Assembly (NCBI GenBank): GCA_016715645.1
Contig: JADJZR010000008.1
Span: 1-64,000, forward strand
Direction: 5' to 3'
DNA from: Elusimicrobiota bacterium
GTDB taxonomy: Bacteria > Elusimicrobiota > Elusimicrobia > FEN-1173
DNA length: 64,000 nucleotides
A program made the translations under genes and the position numbers. This document shows, one piece after another, positions 16,708 through 25,985 of this stretch (the stretch's first letter is position 1; each line of letters opens with the position of its first letter). The notes under the pieces were generated by a model. That model saw only the letters and a list, made by a program, of their open reading frames with translations, made no database searches and had not been told where the DNA came from.

Positions 16708-17529
16708 TTGTTTCAGCGGCACAAAGCAGCACTCTTGTTGGGTCTCACCTCTTTTCTTTGTCTGGCCTTTTTGTCCTGGTCAGCCGACCGGGTCGTTCGT
16801 TCCCTCCAAACCGCGTTTCACTATCTTTGGGCGCCGTCCACCCACGTCCTGGTGGGTTCGTTGGACCATGCGGGCCGGTTCAGCGCCCGGTTGGGTCAAC
16901 TATTGCGAGCGGACCAGCGGGCCCGTCAGTTTGAGTCCCGCTGGCTCCAGGAACGGTTGGACACGGCGCGGTTGCGGGTGTTGGAAGAGGAAAATAAAAA
17001 ATGGTCCGACCTGTATCATCTCCCGTCCCATCCGAACTTTCGGCCCGTGGCCGGGCGCGTGTGGGGTCGCGACGCCGCCGATTGGTTTCATTCCGTGTTG
17101 GTTCGGCCCGGCGAGCCCGTGTCGGTGGGTGACGCGGTGATCACCGTGGACAACAACCGCCCGGTCGTGATCGGCCAGGTCCGGGACGTCAATCCTGATG
17201 GCACGGTCCGGGTTCTTTTACTCACGGACTCGTTTTCGGCCCTGTCGGCCAAAGTGGATCGAACGGGCGAGCTGGGACTGATCGAAGGGCGCGGTTCGGG
17301 CCTATTGATGAATTATTTGTTTGCGGATTCGGGAATTCGTGCCGGTGACGAAGTGGTGACCGCGGGATTGGGCGGTGTCTATCCGCCCAACCTGTTGGTG
17401 GGCCGGGTGAGCGATGTTTTGGAAGCGTCGGGATCGTTGTCTAAACGGGCGTTGGTGAGGCCCGCGGCGCGGCTAGGAACTGTTCGAGAGGTGTTGATTT
17501 TGGCGTGCCTTCCCCCCCTCGTCCCATGA
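16708..17529 (+). CDS. mreC: Rod shape-determining protein MreC
   Basis: MreC of 273 aa, a periplasmic elongasome scaffold that activates PBP2. A single membrane segment lies at about residues 7-25 (ALLLGLTSFLCLAFLSWSA). A coiled-coil-like stretch follows, then a beta-rich domain with GRVWGRDAADWFHSVLVRPG and FADSGIRAGDEVVTAGLGGVYP. TTG start after AGGGAGAA. The 63-bp gap from mreB holds GC-rich hairpins (CCCCC-AGC-GGGGG). Stop overlaps mreD. Confidence 0.92.
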   Translation: MFQRHKAALLLGLTSFLCLAFLSWSADRVVRSLQTAFHYLWAPSTHVLVGSLDHAGRFSARLGQLLRADQRARQFESRWLQERLDTARLRVLEEENKKWSDLYHLPSHPNFRPVAGRVWGRDAADWFHSVLVRPGEPVSVGDAVITVDNNRPVVIGQVRDVNPDGTVRVLLLTDSFSALSAKVDRTGELGLIEGRGSGLLMNYLFADSGIRAGDEVVTAGLGGVYPPNLLVGRVSDVLEASGSLSKRALVRPAARLGTVREVLILACLPPLVP

Positions 17530-18029
17530 AAAAACACTTGATTTTTTTGGCACTAACGTTCGGATCGGGGCTGGTGTTTCAAAGCCTGTTTTTTTACATT
17601 GTTCCAACCTCCGTGCCCACACCCCAATGGTTCTTGTTGGGGGTTCTGGCGTTGGGCGCCCAGGGCCGGACCAAAACGGCCACCACGCTGGGATTTTTTT
17701 GGGGACTGGCCCAGGACGCGTTTGGTGTGACAGCGTTTGGTACCCAGGGATGGCTGTTCGCTTTGGCGGGGTACGGCGCGGGAACGGTGTCAAAATATTT
17801 AAACGCCGACAAATGGGGCGCTCAGGAAACCTTGACGATCACCGCCACGTTGGCCGTGGCGGTGGGGGTTCAAGTCCTGTCGGCGTTGTTTGTGGACGCG
17901 CCAGTGGGCTCGCCCGGGTGGGGTGTGGTGGCGGTTCAAACCCTTTTGAACGGGCTCGTGGCGCCGGCGGTGTTTTGGGTATTTTCGCGGTGGGCGGATC
18001 TGTGGGTTTTGCCGGTGAAAAATGCGTAA
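17526..18029 (+). CDS. mreD: Rod shape-determining protein MreD
   Basis: Small integral membrane protein of 167 aa with about five hydrophobic helices. The middle carries GFFWGLAQDAFGVTAFGTQG, matching the G-x2-QD family motif. The ATG at 17526 overlaps the mreC stop (ATGA). Partner of MreC in the elongasome; the family is weakly conserved, so context adds weight. Confidence 0.85.
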   Translation: MKKHLIFLALTFGSGLVFQSLFFYIVPTSVPTPQWFLLGVLALGAQGRTKTATTLGFFWGLAQDAFGVTAFGTQGWLFALAGYGAGTVSKYLNADKWGAQETLTITATLAVAVGVQVLSALFVDAPVGSPGWGVVAVQTLLNGLVAPAVFWVFSRWADLWVLPVKNA

Positions 18030-19794
18030 CTTTCCCTCGTCGGGTTTTTCGGCGTGGGACGATCGGCGGATCTTTTTGTTGTCATCGTTGGGAACCGCGG
18101 CGTTTGCTCTGCTGGTGTTGCGTCTTTTCTTTTTGCAGGTGGTGCGCGGACCCGAAATGGCTCGGCAAGCCGATCTGAATCGGACGCAAATTCTGCCCCT
18201 GCTGGCGCCGCGGGGGTTGGTGTGGGTTCGCAACGGCTCGGCGGAAGAGGTGGTACTGGAAAACGCGCCGCGTTTTTCGGTTTTTTATTCGTGTGACAAA
18301 AAGGCCGGAACCGGCCTGGAAAAAATTGAGGCGGAGTTGCGGGCCCGCCTGCCGGGGTTTGAGAGCGTCATTCGACGCAAACTCAACGAAGCGCGCAAAT
18401 CGGGGAAAATCACCCGGGTGTTGAGCAACGTCCCGACCGAGGCGGCTTTGGCTCTGCTGGAACGGCGCGTGTTTTTGCCCGGCGTCAACGTTCTGGTGGA
18501 ACCCCAACGTCGGGCGCGGTATGGGTCCCTGGCGTGCCATGTGCTGGGGTACGCGGGGGAAGTGGACGAATCGGAATTAAAACGCGCGGGAAACCAATCC
18601 GTGCGGTCCGGCCAATGGATTGGCAAAAGCGGCCTGGAGAAAGCCTTCGACGGTTTTTTGCGCGGTATCGACGGCGGTCTTCAATTCGAGGTGGACGCCG
18701 CGGGCCGCCATGTTCAAGTGGTTCAGCGGATCGCCTCGGTGCCCGGCAACGACTTGCATCTCACGTTGGACCGGCGAATCCAGTCCGCCGCGGAGGCGGG
18801 ATTGGCGGCGTCGGTCACCGGCCGGGGCGCCGCGGTGGCGGTGGATCCTGTTTCAGGGGCCATTTTGGCCATGGCCAGTTCGCCGGGATACGATCCCTCG
18901 GCCCATTTGGGCGACTATTTGGGGAACCCGGCCCTGCCCTTTTTTAACCGGGCCATTCAGGGGGTGTATCCGCCAGGATCCATTTTTAAAATCGTGACGG
19001 CGGCGGCGGGCCTCAACCAGATTCAGTGGGACACTCGCCAGACCTTTTTTTGCGCGGGCCTGTTTGAGCTGGGAAATCGGGAGTTCGGTTGTTGGAGCAA
19101 ACACGGACGGAAAGATTTTTGGGGCGCGGTGGCGTGGTCGTGCAATGTGTACTTCTATAACCTGGGCCGTGCGGTGGGCGTGGACGCGATTGAGTCGCTG
19201 GCCAAAGAGTTCGGTTTGGGCGAAAAAAGCGAGTTGGACATACCGGGCGAATCCACGGGCCTGATACCCGGTCGAACCTGGAAAAAGTCGGTCTTTCGCC
19301 AAAACTGGTTTGAGGGCGACACCCTCAACCTGTGTATCGGGCAAGGGGCCGCTACGGTGACACCCTTGCAAGCGGCGGTGTATTTCGGTGCGGTGGCCAA
19401 CCGGGGCACCGTGTGGAAGCCTTACACGGTGGACCGAGTGACGGGGCCGGACAACCGGGTTCTGTACAAAGGGGTAGCGCATGTGCGCCATCGGGTGGAT
19501 TTGCGGGAAACCGTGTGGGACAACGTTCATCGTGCGGTGGAAGGGGTGGCCCGGGAAGGGTCCGGGCGCGTGGCGTTTCGGCCGGACTTAAAAATCGGCG
19601 CGAAAACCGGCACCGCGCAAAATCCCCACGGGGACGATCACGCATGGTTTGCGGCGTTTGCGGGCCGGCCGGGCGAACCGCCGGGACTCGCGTTGGCGGT
19701 GTTTGTGGAAAACGGTGGGCATGGGTCCGCGGCGGCGGGGCCGATTGCCCGGGACATGATCAACGCTTTTTATCCGCCCCCCGATCGTCCATGA
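18022..19794 (+). CDS. mrdA: Penicillin-binding protein 2, elongation transpeptidase
   Basis: Class B PBP of 590 aa that cross-links peptidoglycan during cell elongation. One N-terminal membrane helix is at residues 17-41. The dimerisation domain follows (GWIGKSGLEKAFDG-like region near 195). The transpeptidase motifs are complete: Ser320-x2-Lys (PPGSIFK), SCN near 373, and Lys528-Thr-Gly (KTGTAQN). Overlaps mreD by 8 bases and rodA by ATGA. Confidence 0.96.
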   Translation: MRNFPSSGFSAWDDRRIFLLSSLGTAAFALLVLRLFFLQVVRGPEMARQADLNRTQILPLLAPRGLVWVRNGSAEEVVLENAPRFSVFYSCDKKAGTGLEKIEAELRARLPGFESVIRRKLNEARKSGKITRVLSNVPTEAALALLERRVFLPGVNVLVEPQRRARYGSLACHVLGYAGEVDESELKRAGNQSVRSGQWIGKSGLEKAFDGFLRGIDGGLQFEVDAAGRHVQVVQRIASVPGNDLHLTLDRRIQSAAEAGLAASVTGRGAAVAVDPVSGAILAMASSPGYDPSAHLGDYLGNPALPFFNRAIQGVYPPGSIFKIVTAAAGLNQIQWDTRQTFFCAGLFELGNREFGCWSKHGRKDFWGAVAWSCNVYFYNLGRAVGVDAIESLAKEFGLGEKSELDIPGESTGLIPGRTWKKSVFRQNWFEGDTLNLCIGQGAATVTPLQAAVYFGAVANRGTVWKPYTVDRVTGPDNRVLYKGVAHVRHRVDLRETVWDNVHRAVEGVAREGSGRVAFRPDLKIGAKTGTAQNPHGDDHAWFAAFAGRPGEPPGLALAVFVENGGHGSAAAGPIARDMINAFYPPPDRP

Positions 19795-21164
19795 CGCCCG
19801 AGATCGTGCCCCAATTTTTTCGGGTGGGCGAGTCCGGCCGATCTCATCGGTTTTTGGCCCGATTGGATTGGACTCTGGTGTGCGCGGTGTTGGCGTTGAC
19901 AGCCCTGGGATTGACGTTTATATTCTCGGCCAAGCTTCAGGGGGGGCACGCGCCTGCTTTTTTGGCGCGGCAGGGGTTTGCCACGGCGGTGGGCCTGTTG
20001 GCGATGGGGGTATTGGCGCTTCTGCCGTATTCGGTGTTCCAAACTTACGCGAAGGGAATCTATGTGATCAGCGTCGCGGCGTTGGCGGCCACGTTGGTGG
20101 TCGGCACGCGGTTGCGGGGAAGCCGGTCGTGGATCGATTTGGGCGCATTTTATTTTCAGCCGGTGGAAGTGACCCGATTGGCCCTGGCGGTGGCCTTAGC
20201 GGCTTACGCGGCGGCCCGGGAACGGGACTTGCGGTATTGGACTGGTTCGTTTAAGCCCTTATCGCTGGCGGCGGTCCATTTTGGGTTGGTTCTTCTTCAA
20301 CCGGATCTGTCCAGCACGATCGTGATGGGGCCCATGACATTGGCGGTCCTGTTTGCGGCGGGGGTTCCGTTGGGCCTGTTAGGGACACTGTTGGCGGGGG
20401 TGGCGTTGGCCTTGGGCATTCCGTTGGCGGCGACGTACTTTTCTGTGGTCGGTGACCGTTGGATTGACCGGCCCGTGATCCATTGGATCAGCCGATCGTT
20501 TCAGGAAACGGGGCCCCTGCTTCTCATTTGGACCGGCGTTGCGGCGGGGCTGGCGGGACTGTGGTGGTTTTTGCGGCGGTGGCGGGTGAACATCAGCGGG
20601 TTTGCTTTGGCCATAGCGTTGGTGGTGGTGGGCGGCGGCGTGGCCGCTTCGTTTGTGGTGGATCGGGCCATTAAACCGTATCAGCGCAAACGATTGATTG
20701 CGTTCGTTGACCCGGCCGTGGACCCTTTGGGCGCCGGTTACAACATACGTCAGTCGGAGATTGCCGTGGGGTCCGGCCGATTTGTGGGAAAAGGATTTTT
20801 GTCCGGAAGCCAATCCCAGTTGGGATTTTTGCCGGAAAAACACACGGACTTTATTTTTTCGTTGGTGGCGGAAGAAACGGGTTTTTTGGGGGCCCTGGGA
20901 CTGTTGGTGGTGTATTTTTGGGTGGTGTGGCGGGCCTTTGATATTGCCATGACCGCCCGGGACCTGTTTGGCCGTTATGTGGCGGTATCGATCGGGTCGT
21001 TTTTTGCGTTTGCGGGGTTGGTCAATATCGGAATGGCCATGGGACTCATGCCCGTCACGGGGGTTCCCTTGCCGTTTTTATCGTATGGAGGATCGGGTTT
21101 GGTGGGGGCTTACATGGCCGTGGGATTGCTGTTGTCGATTCATCTGCGTCGGTATATTCTATGA
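19791..21164 (+). CDS. rodA: Peptidoglycan glycosyltransferase RodA
   Basis: SEDS-family polymerase of 457 aa that makes glycan strands with PBP2. Multiple membrane helices are present. GSRSWIDLGAFYFQPVEVT, GSGRFVGKGFLSGSQSQLGF, PEKHTDFIFSLVAEETGFLG and VTGVPLPFLSYGGSGLVGAY are SEDS signatures. The start at 19791 (MTPEIVPQ) overlaps the PBP2 stop. It is longer than E. coli RodA (about 370 aa), with extra hydrophobic sequence near residues 200-290. Confidence 0.96.
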   Translation: MTPEIVPQFFRVGESGRSHRFLARLDWTLVCAVLALTALGLTFIFSAKLQGGHAPAFLARQGFATAVGLLAMGVLALLPYSVFQTYAKGIYVISVAALAATLVVGTRLRGSRSWIDLGAFYFQPVEVTRLALAVALAAYAAARERDLRYWTGSFKPLSLAAVHFGLVLLQPDLSSTIVMGPMTLAVLFAAGVPLGLLGTLLAGVALALGIPLAATYFSVVGDRWIDRPVIHWISRSFQETGPLLLIWTGVAAGLAGLWWFLRRWRVNISGFALAIALVVVGGGVAASFVVDRAIKPYQRKRLIAFVDPAVDPLGAGYNIRQSEIAVGSGRFVGKGFLSGSQSQLGFLPEKHTDFIFSLVAEETGFLGALGLLVVYFWVVWRAFDIAMTARDLFGRYVAVSIGSFFAFAGLVNIGMAMGLMPVTGVPLPFLSYGGSGLVGAYMAVGLLLSIHLRRYIL

Positions 21165-21194
21165 CGGAAAGCCCTCGGTATTTTGACTTGCCCG

Positions 21195-21300
21195 AGCCCC
21201 CAAGAGGGGAAGGAAAGAAAAGATTTTCCCTCTCCTCTTGGGAGGCTGGTCGCAGACCCGCCCGGGCGAGCCACTGATGCGAGGGAGGGTGAGGAGCTAA
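21195..21300. repeat. Intergenic palindromic repeat, variant with inserted segment
   Basis: Repeat copy in the rodA-rng gap. It has CCCCCAAGAGGGGAAGGAAA and the TTTCCCTCTCCTCTTGGGAG core. As in the copy at 8.3 kb, a GGCTGGTC... GATGCGAGGG segment replaces the GAGAGGGCAGGG part. Terminal repeats are eroded. Confidence 0.75.
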
Positions 21301-21333
21301 GCGTTGATTTATCATTGAAAAAGGGAGCATTAA

Positions 21334-22761
21334 ATGAAACGAGAAATCATTGCCAACGTTTTACCGGAAGAAACCCGAATTGCTGTTCTGGAAGACGGCC
21401 AACTGGCGGAGTTCATGATCGAGCGCCCGGCGCTGGGCATGGCGAAGCTGGTGGGCAACATCTACAAGGGAAAAATAGAAAACGTTCTTCCCGGCATTTC
21501 CAGCGCGTTCGTGAACACGGGGTTTGAGAAGAACGCGTATTTGTACGTCACCGACGTGGTCAGCCCGTCGAAAGACCGCCACATCGAAAAAATGCTCAAG
21601 CGGGGCGAAGAGATGATGGTTCAGGTGGCCAAAGAAGCGATTGGCACCAAGGGGATGAAAGTGACCATGGACATTTCACTGCCGGGGCGCTATCTCATCT
21701 ATATGCCCATCAGCGAGCACGTGGGAGTGTCCAAGCACATCGAGGATCCCGCCGAACGGGAACGCCTGCGCCGCATTGTCGAAGGGGAAAAACACACGGG
21801 CGGCATGATCGTCCGCACGGAAGCGGAAGGCGCCGACGAAGAAGAACTGAAAAGCGAAGTGAAATATCTGGCGAAACTCTGGGAGGGCATTCAACGCAAA
21901 TTTGAAACGGCCCAATCCGGCACGCTTCTGCACCGGGAACTGGGTCTGACGTTTCAAGTGGCGCGGGATTTATTGAACGACGACGCCCACATTTTCTTGA
22001 TCGACGATCGCGACGAGTTCAAAGACGTCAAGGGGTTCGTGGACATGCTCGCGCCGGAATTCGCCGATCGGGTCCAACATTACACGGGCAAAACGCCCAT
22101 TTTCCAGGCGTTCGGGGTTGACCGGGAACTGGCGCACATCCGCCAACAGCGCATTGATTTGCCCTCGGGCGGGTACATTATCATTCAAGAGGCGGAATCC
22201 TTGTGCGCCATCGACGTCAACACGGGCAAATTCATCGGGCACAAGTCCCAGGAAGAAACTGTCACCGCCACCAACTTGGAAGCCGCTGACGAAGTGGCCA
22301 AACAGTTGCGGATCCGCAACATCGGCGGGATCATCGTGATCGATTTCATCGATATGCGGCGAAAGCGCAACCAGATCAAGGTGGTGGAAGCCCTGGAAAA
22401 CGCGACTCGCAACGATCGGGCCAAAATCAAGATTTTGCCCATCACGCGGTTGGGCCTGGTGGAAATGACCCGGGAACGAAGGCGCGAATCGTTGTTGTCG
22501 TTGTTGTCGGAACCGTGCCAAGAATGCGCGGGATCGGGCAACGTGCTGTCGCGAGAATCCATGTATCTAAAAATCCAAAAAGAAATATTGGAAATGACCC
22601 AAGGCCGCGCGGAAGGACGGTTAAAGATCACGTTGCCGCCGGGCGTCGGCGATTTTCTGCGAGAACGCCAAGACCGGCTGGAAAAAATAATCAAACGTCC
22701 CTTAACGATGACGATCGACCCCACGCTCCCGTGGGAAGATTACCGGATCGTCATTGACTAA
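21334..22761 (+). CDS. rng: Ribonuclease G/E family endoribonuclease
   Basis: Rne/Rng-family enzyme of 475 aa for RNA processing and decay, close to RNase G in length, so it lacks the RNase E scaffold tail. An S1 domain is at about residues 35-120 (NIYKGKIENVLPGISSAFV). The catalytic DNase I-like part has CAIDVNTGKFIG and IGGIIVIDFIDM, with the two metal-binding Asp. The zinc-link Cys pair is CQEC near residue 392. Next to rodA, a common arrangement. Confidence 0.95.
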   Translation: MKREIIANVLPEETRIAVLEDGQLAEFMIERPALGMAKLVGNIYKGKIENVLPGISSAFVNTGFEKNAYLYVTDVVSPSKDRHIEKMLKRGEEMMVQVAKEAIGTKGMKVTMDISLPGRYLIYMPISEHVGVSKHIEDPAERERLRRIVEGEKHTGGMIVRTEAEGADEEELKSEVKYLAKLWEGIQRKFETAQSGTLLHRELGLTFQVARDLLNDDAHIFLIDDRDEFKDVKGFVDMLAPEFADRVQHYTGKTPIFQAFGVDRELAHIRQQRIDLPSGGYIIIQEAESLCAIDVNTGKFIGHKSQEETVTATNLEAADEVAKQLRIRNIGGIIVIDFIDMRRKRNQIKVVEALENATRNDRAKIKILPITRLGLVEMTRERRRESLLSLLSEPCQECAGSGNVLSRESMYLKIQKEILEMTQGRAEGRLKITLPPGVGDFLRERQDRLEKIIKRPLTMTIDPTLPWEDYRIVID

Positions 22762-22807
22762 TAAAAAGGAACCGTTCAGGCGTACTGTTGTCCCCGACGA
22801 AAAAGAA

Positions 22808-22990
22808 AGGTTTTCCTTCTCCTCTTGGGAGAAGGTGGCCCGGAGGGCCGGATGAGGGGAATGGGCGATCGTATTGTCGGAAAAACGTTTCCCTCACCCT
22901 GCCCTCGCCTCAGCGCCTCTGGCGCCTCAGGTGACGGGAGCTCTGCGACCGGCCTCCCAAGAGGAGAGGGAAAAGCACCTGAACGGTTAC
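22808..22990. repeat. Composite inverted copy of the palindromic repeat
   Basis: Two repeat halves face each other: TTTTCCTTCTCCTCTTGGGA with GGATGAGGGG on the left, and CCCTCACCCTGCCC, then CTCCCAAGAGGAGAGGG, in opposite orientation on the right, ending GAACGGTTAC. It covers most of the rng-to-emfourin gap and supplies the only in-frame ATG upstream of the emfourin-like gene. Confidence 0.75.
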
Positions 22991-23325
22991 ATAAAAAAAA
23001 CAAAGTTCGCTCTCGAAACGGAAGTCGGCCGACAACGTTTCTTTCGTTTGTCCAATCGGGTGGATTTTCGGGTGTGCGAAAAGGGTGCGTGGTGGATGTT
23101 CAGGCCCTGCCGGCTAAAGCCCGGGCGGGCCTCACGGCGATCCGGCGGAAAAAGGGGGGACTCGGTCCGCCTCCGCCGGATCGGGACACGTTTTCCTATC
23201 GTTTGACGATCAAAGGGCCCGCCGGGGAAAAAACGGTCCATTTAAATGAGTCAACGATTCCTCTCCCGGCCCGCCGCCTCATCGCCTTCTTATCTTCCCG
23301 CTCCGCCCCCGCGGATGTAGCCTGA
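22825..23325 (+). CDS. Emfourin-like protease inhibitor, start uncertain
   Basis: The last 95 or so codons (from about 23035) resemble emfourin, the protein inhibitor of protealysin-type M4 proteases: a beta-strand start then SGGFSGVRK, VVDVQALPAKA, and DTFSYRLTIKGPAGEKTVHLNES. The only in-frame ATG is at 22825, inside the repeat element, and the first 65 or so codons are repeat-derived. No good start or RBS is visible near 23030, so the natural start may be lost, non-canonical or shifted at the A8 run near 22992-22999. A protealysin-like protease is encoded at 38.9 kb. Confidence 0.55.
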   Translation: MGEGGPEGRMRGMGDRIVGKTFPSPCPRLSASGASGDGSSATGLPRGEGKAPERLHKKNKVRSRNGSRPTTFLSFVQSGGFSGVRKGCVVDVQALPAKARAGLTAIRRKKGGLGPPPPDRDTFSYRLTIKGPAGEKTVHLNESTIPLPARRLIAFLSSRSAPADVA

Positions 23326-23340
23326 TCCGCTTTTTGCGAC

Positions 23341-24082
23341 CTAATTAAATCGATTATTGACCCCGTAGGCGGCGGTGAACAAAATGCCGGCGAGAAGGCG
23401 TTGCAACCAGAGCGGCACCAGTCGGCCGGCGCCCAAACGCGACCCTGTCCATCCGCCCAACAACGCCGCGATGAACAGGAATGAAAGCCCGGGCACAGGA
23501 TGGAACGCGCCCCGGGCCGAACGGGCGACCAGACCGGACAGAGAGTTCACGAAGATAAAAAAGGCGGCGGTGGCGGCGGTTTCTTTGACGCCGGCCCGGC
23601 CGGAAAGAATGAGAAGCGGACTTAAAAATTCCTCCCCCCACCCCCACCATTCCCGACAAAATCCCCAGAGCGGCCCCCCCTCCCAGCGAGACCCAGCGGG
23701 GAAAATATTTTTTGGGCGCCGCCGGGGTCCGCTCTTTCTTCAACAGCAGTTGCCCGCCCCCGATCACAAGGACGCCCGCCAGCAGGTGGGCGTAGGAAGC
23801 GGCAGATATTTTCAGAAGACCTCCCACGAAAGCGGCGGGGACGGAGGTGAGCGCAAAAGGCCAGCTCAAAGACCAAGCGAAGTGTCCAGCCCGGGCATAA
23901 GCGGCGAAGGCCACGCCGGAGACGAGGAGGTTCAGGCAGAGCGCGCTGGACGCCATCGCGTCGTGCGGTGTGCCGAAAAAAGAAAGAATGGCCAGGTAGC
24001 CGGACGCGCCGCCGTGACCCACCGCGGCGTAGACGGCCGCGACCGCGAAAGTCAAACCGGTTTTCAGCGAGAGTTCCGTCAT
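23341..24082 (-). CDS. TSUP (TauE/SafE) family permease, frameshifted
   Basis: Membrane permease of the TauE/SafE family, whose members often move sulfur oxyanions or sulfoacetate-type anions. The N-terminal repeat has GHGGASGYLAILSFFG and the second has GILSGMVGVGGGIF. After GGGIF the frame shifts: the continuation LSPLLILSGRAGVKETA and the C-terminus up to YGVNNRFN lie in another frame. One extra T in the T5 run (23624-23628 on plus) restores a protein of about 246 aa. Last gene of the nitrate operon, overlapping mobA by ATGA. The substrate is unknown. Confidence 0.75.
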
Positions 24083-24771
24083 GACGGACTTTTCGACAAC
24101 CGTTCAAAATCCGCCGGCGTGTCGATGTCTTGAAATGACATCCCGGTTTCCCCCCAACGTCTCAACTCATTCTCATGGACAAAATGGGTATTGACCGAGG
24201 CCAACGCGCCGACAACGCTGAGTTCCCCGTGCAGAATTCGTTCGCGAAAGGGGGCCACACAAGACGACGCATACACCCCGCACAGGGGTTGGGGCACGCC
24301 CGCCCAGAGGGGAATCACCGCGGCGGCCCCGTTTCCCCGCTGATCGCAGAGGAATCGAACCAGCGCGGCGGAAACGAATGGCATGTCACAGGCGCACACG
24401 AAAACGTTTTCCATCGAAGCGCGCGTCAGGGCGGTGACGATGCCGCCCAAGGGATGGGGATCGGGGTCCATGTCTTCGATGAGCGGGACCGTAAGGTTAA
24501 AAGCCTCTTTCTTCTTCACAACGACAAAACTCTCTCGAAAAAGGTCTTTGAAAACTTCCAAAACCGCGGCCGCCAGGGGTTTGCCGTGCCAGAGAGTGAG
24601 GGCTTTGTTGGACCCGAATCGCCGACTGCGTCCCCCCGCCAAAACGGCGCCCGTCACACCCTCGATGATCCGGGGTTCCCCGATGGGGACTTGCGTTCCG
24701 CCGATCGGGCCGCGCGGGCTCGATCGGCGGGGTTTTGGGTCGACCTGAATTTTTCGGCTTATTTGATCCAT
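24079..24771 (-). CDS. mobA: Molybdenum cofactor guanylyltransferase MobA
   Basis: Transfers GMP to Mo-molybdopterin to make the bis-MGD cofactor used by nitrate reductase of the DMSO reductase family. GAVLAGGRSRRFGSNKAL is the nucleotide-binding start and ACDMPFVS the metal site. The start at 24771 adds about 37 unusual residues before that motif; a GTG (MTGAVLAGG) near 24660 is an alternative start. Overlaps moeA by 13 bases. Confidence 0.88.
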   Translation of the reverse strand: MDQISRKIQVDPKPRRSSPRGPIGGTQVPIGEPRIIEGVTGAVLAGGRSRRFGSNKALTLWHGKPLAAAVLEVFKDLFRESFVVVKKKEAFNLTVPLIEDMDPDPHPLGGIVTALTRASMENVFVCACDMPFVSAALVRFLCDQRGNGAAAVIPLWAGVPQPLCGVYASSCVAPFRERILHGELSVVGALASVNTHFVHENELRRWGETGMSFQDIDTPADFERLSKSPS

Positions 24772-25985
24772 CGGAACGCAAGCGCGTCGCCCGGTTCAAT
24801 CCGTGACACGCCGATGGGGGCCACGGCCAACGCGTCGGCCCGGGACGCCATGCCCATCATCGCGGCCCCTTGAGGCCGAATGATGTCGAGCTGGAATGTC
24901 TCGGTCTCTCTCCGTGTTCGACAGAAGAGGTATTGTTGTCGGTCCACGGGTTTCGTGTAGGCATTGAGCGCGCGGCCCGTCAGATGATAGCTGGGATAAC
25001 GGGGCCGAGCCCCGCGCAAGGTTTCCAGCGCCACGCGAACAAACTCTTCCAAGCACACCAGGGCCGAAACGGGATTGCCGGGAAGACCGAAAGCATAGCG
25101 GGGGACAGAACCGTCCATCCGTTTGGCGAAGAGGAGCGGTTTTCCCGGTTTGATGGCCACCTTCCAAAAAAGAATGTCATAGCCCATCTTTTTTAAAACG
25201 GGGCTAGTGTAATCATGATCGCCAACGGAAACACCGCCCGAAATCAGGAGGACGTCGGTTGTTTCAAGACCGTTTTGGAAGGCGCGCTCAAGGGCGGATG
25301 GGTCATCAAGCGCCAGGCCCAGGTCGACGACGTCCACTCCCCAGCGGGACACCCCCGCGGCGAGGGACGGACCGTTGGAGTTCCGGATTTTTCCGAAAGA
25401 CGGTTCCGCGGACGGGGCCAGCAATTCGTCGCCGGTCGCGACGATTCCCACGCGGGGATTTTTGATGACGGGGATGTGGGCCATCCCCTGGGCCGCTAAG
25501 AGCGCGACATCGTAGGGGCTGATGCTCTTGCCCTTTTCCAGAAGGAGGTCCCCGGCTTTAACGTCTTCTCCCGCTCGGCGAATATGCGCGCCGAGATCCG
25601 GCCGGTGGGCGATCCGGACGAACTCTTTTTCGTCGGACACCGCCGTTTCCTTGATCGCGATCGCGTCGGCCCCCGGCGGCACCGGCGCGCCGGTCATGAT
25701 CCGGACAGCATGGCCGGGCCGTAAAGCGCCTTCCTGGGCGCTCCCGGCGGGCCGGACCTCCTGGACGGGAATCCCCACGGGAGTCCCCCGACTGGCCGAT
25801 GCTAAATCCGACGTCCGAACGGCGAACCCATCCATGGCCGCGTTATCAAAGGGAGGCGAGTTCTCCCGCGCCGTGAGGGTTTGGGCCAGAACCCGTCCCC
25901 GGGCCCGCTCCAGGGAAACCGTCTCCGGGCACAGCGGAGCCGTGTTTTCCAAAATAATCCGCAGGGCCTCCTCAGCGGTGATCAT
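24759..25985 (-). CDS. moeA: Molybdopterin molybdenumtransferase MoeA
   Basis: Inserts molybdate into adenylated molybdopterin. The protein of 408 aa has the MoeA order: PPFDNAAMDGFAVR near residue 55, RIMTGAPVPPGADAI near 100, VGIVATGDELL near 185, ISGGVSVGDHDYT near 250 and FGLPGNPVSALVCLEEFV near 310. The ATG at 25985 (MITAEEALRIIL) is chosen; codons upstream overlap mog without family similarity. Confidence 0.94.
   Translation of the reverse strand: MITAEEALRIILENTAPLCPETVSLERARGRVLAQTLTARENSPPFDNAAMDGFAVRTSDLASASRGTPVGIPVQEVRPAGSAQEGALRPGHAVRIMTGAPVPPGADAIAIKETAVSDEKEFVRIAHRPDLGAHIRRAGEDVKAGDLLLEKGKSISPYDVALLAAQGMAHIPVIKNPRVGIVATGDELLAPSAEPSFGKIRNSNGPSLAAGVSRWGVDVVDLGLALDDPSALERAFQNGLETTDVLLISGGVSVGDHDYTSPVLKKMGYDILFWKVAIKPGKPLLFAKRMDGSVPRYAFGLPGNPVSALVCLEEFVRVALETLRGARPRYPSYHLTGRALNAYTKPVDRQQYLFCRTRRETETFQLDIIRPQGAAMMGMASRADALAVAPIGVSRIEPGDALAFRWIK

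Noticed and set aside
22874..23206. Separate 110-residue gene downstream of rng
   Set aside because: It lies in the repeat and overlaps the emfourin-like frame; its translation is rich in Arg/Gly and shows no family pattern.
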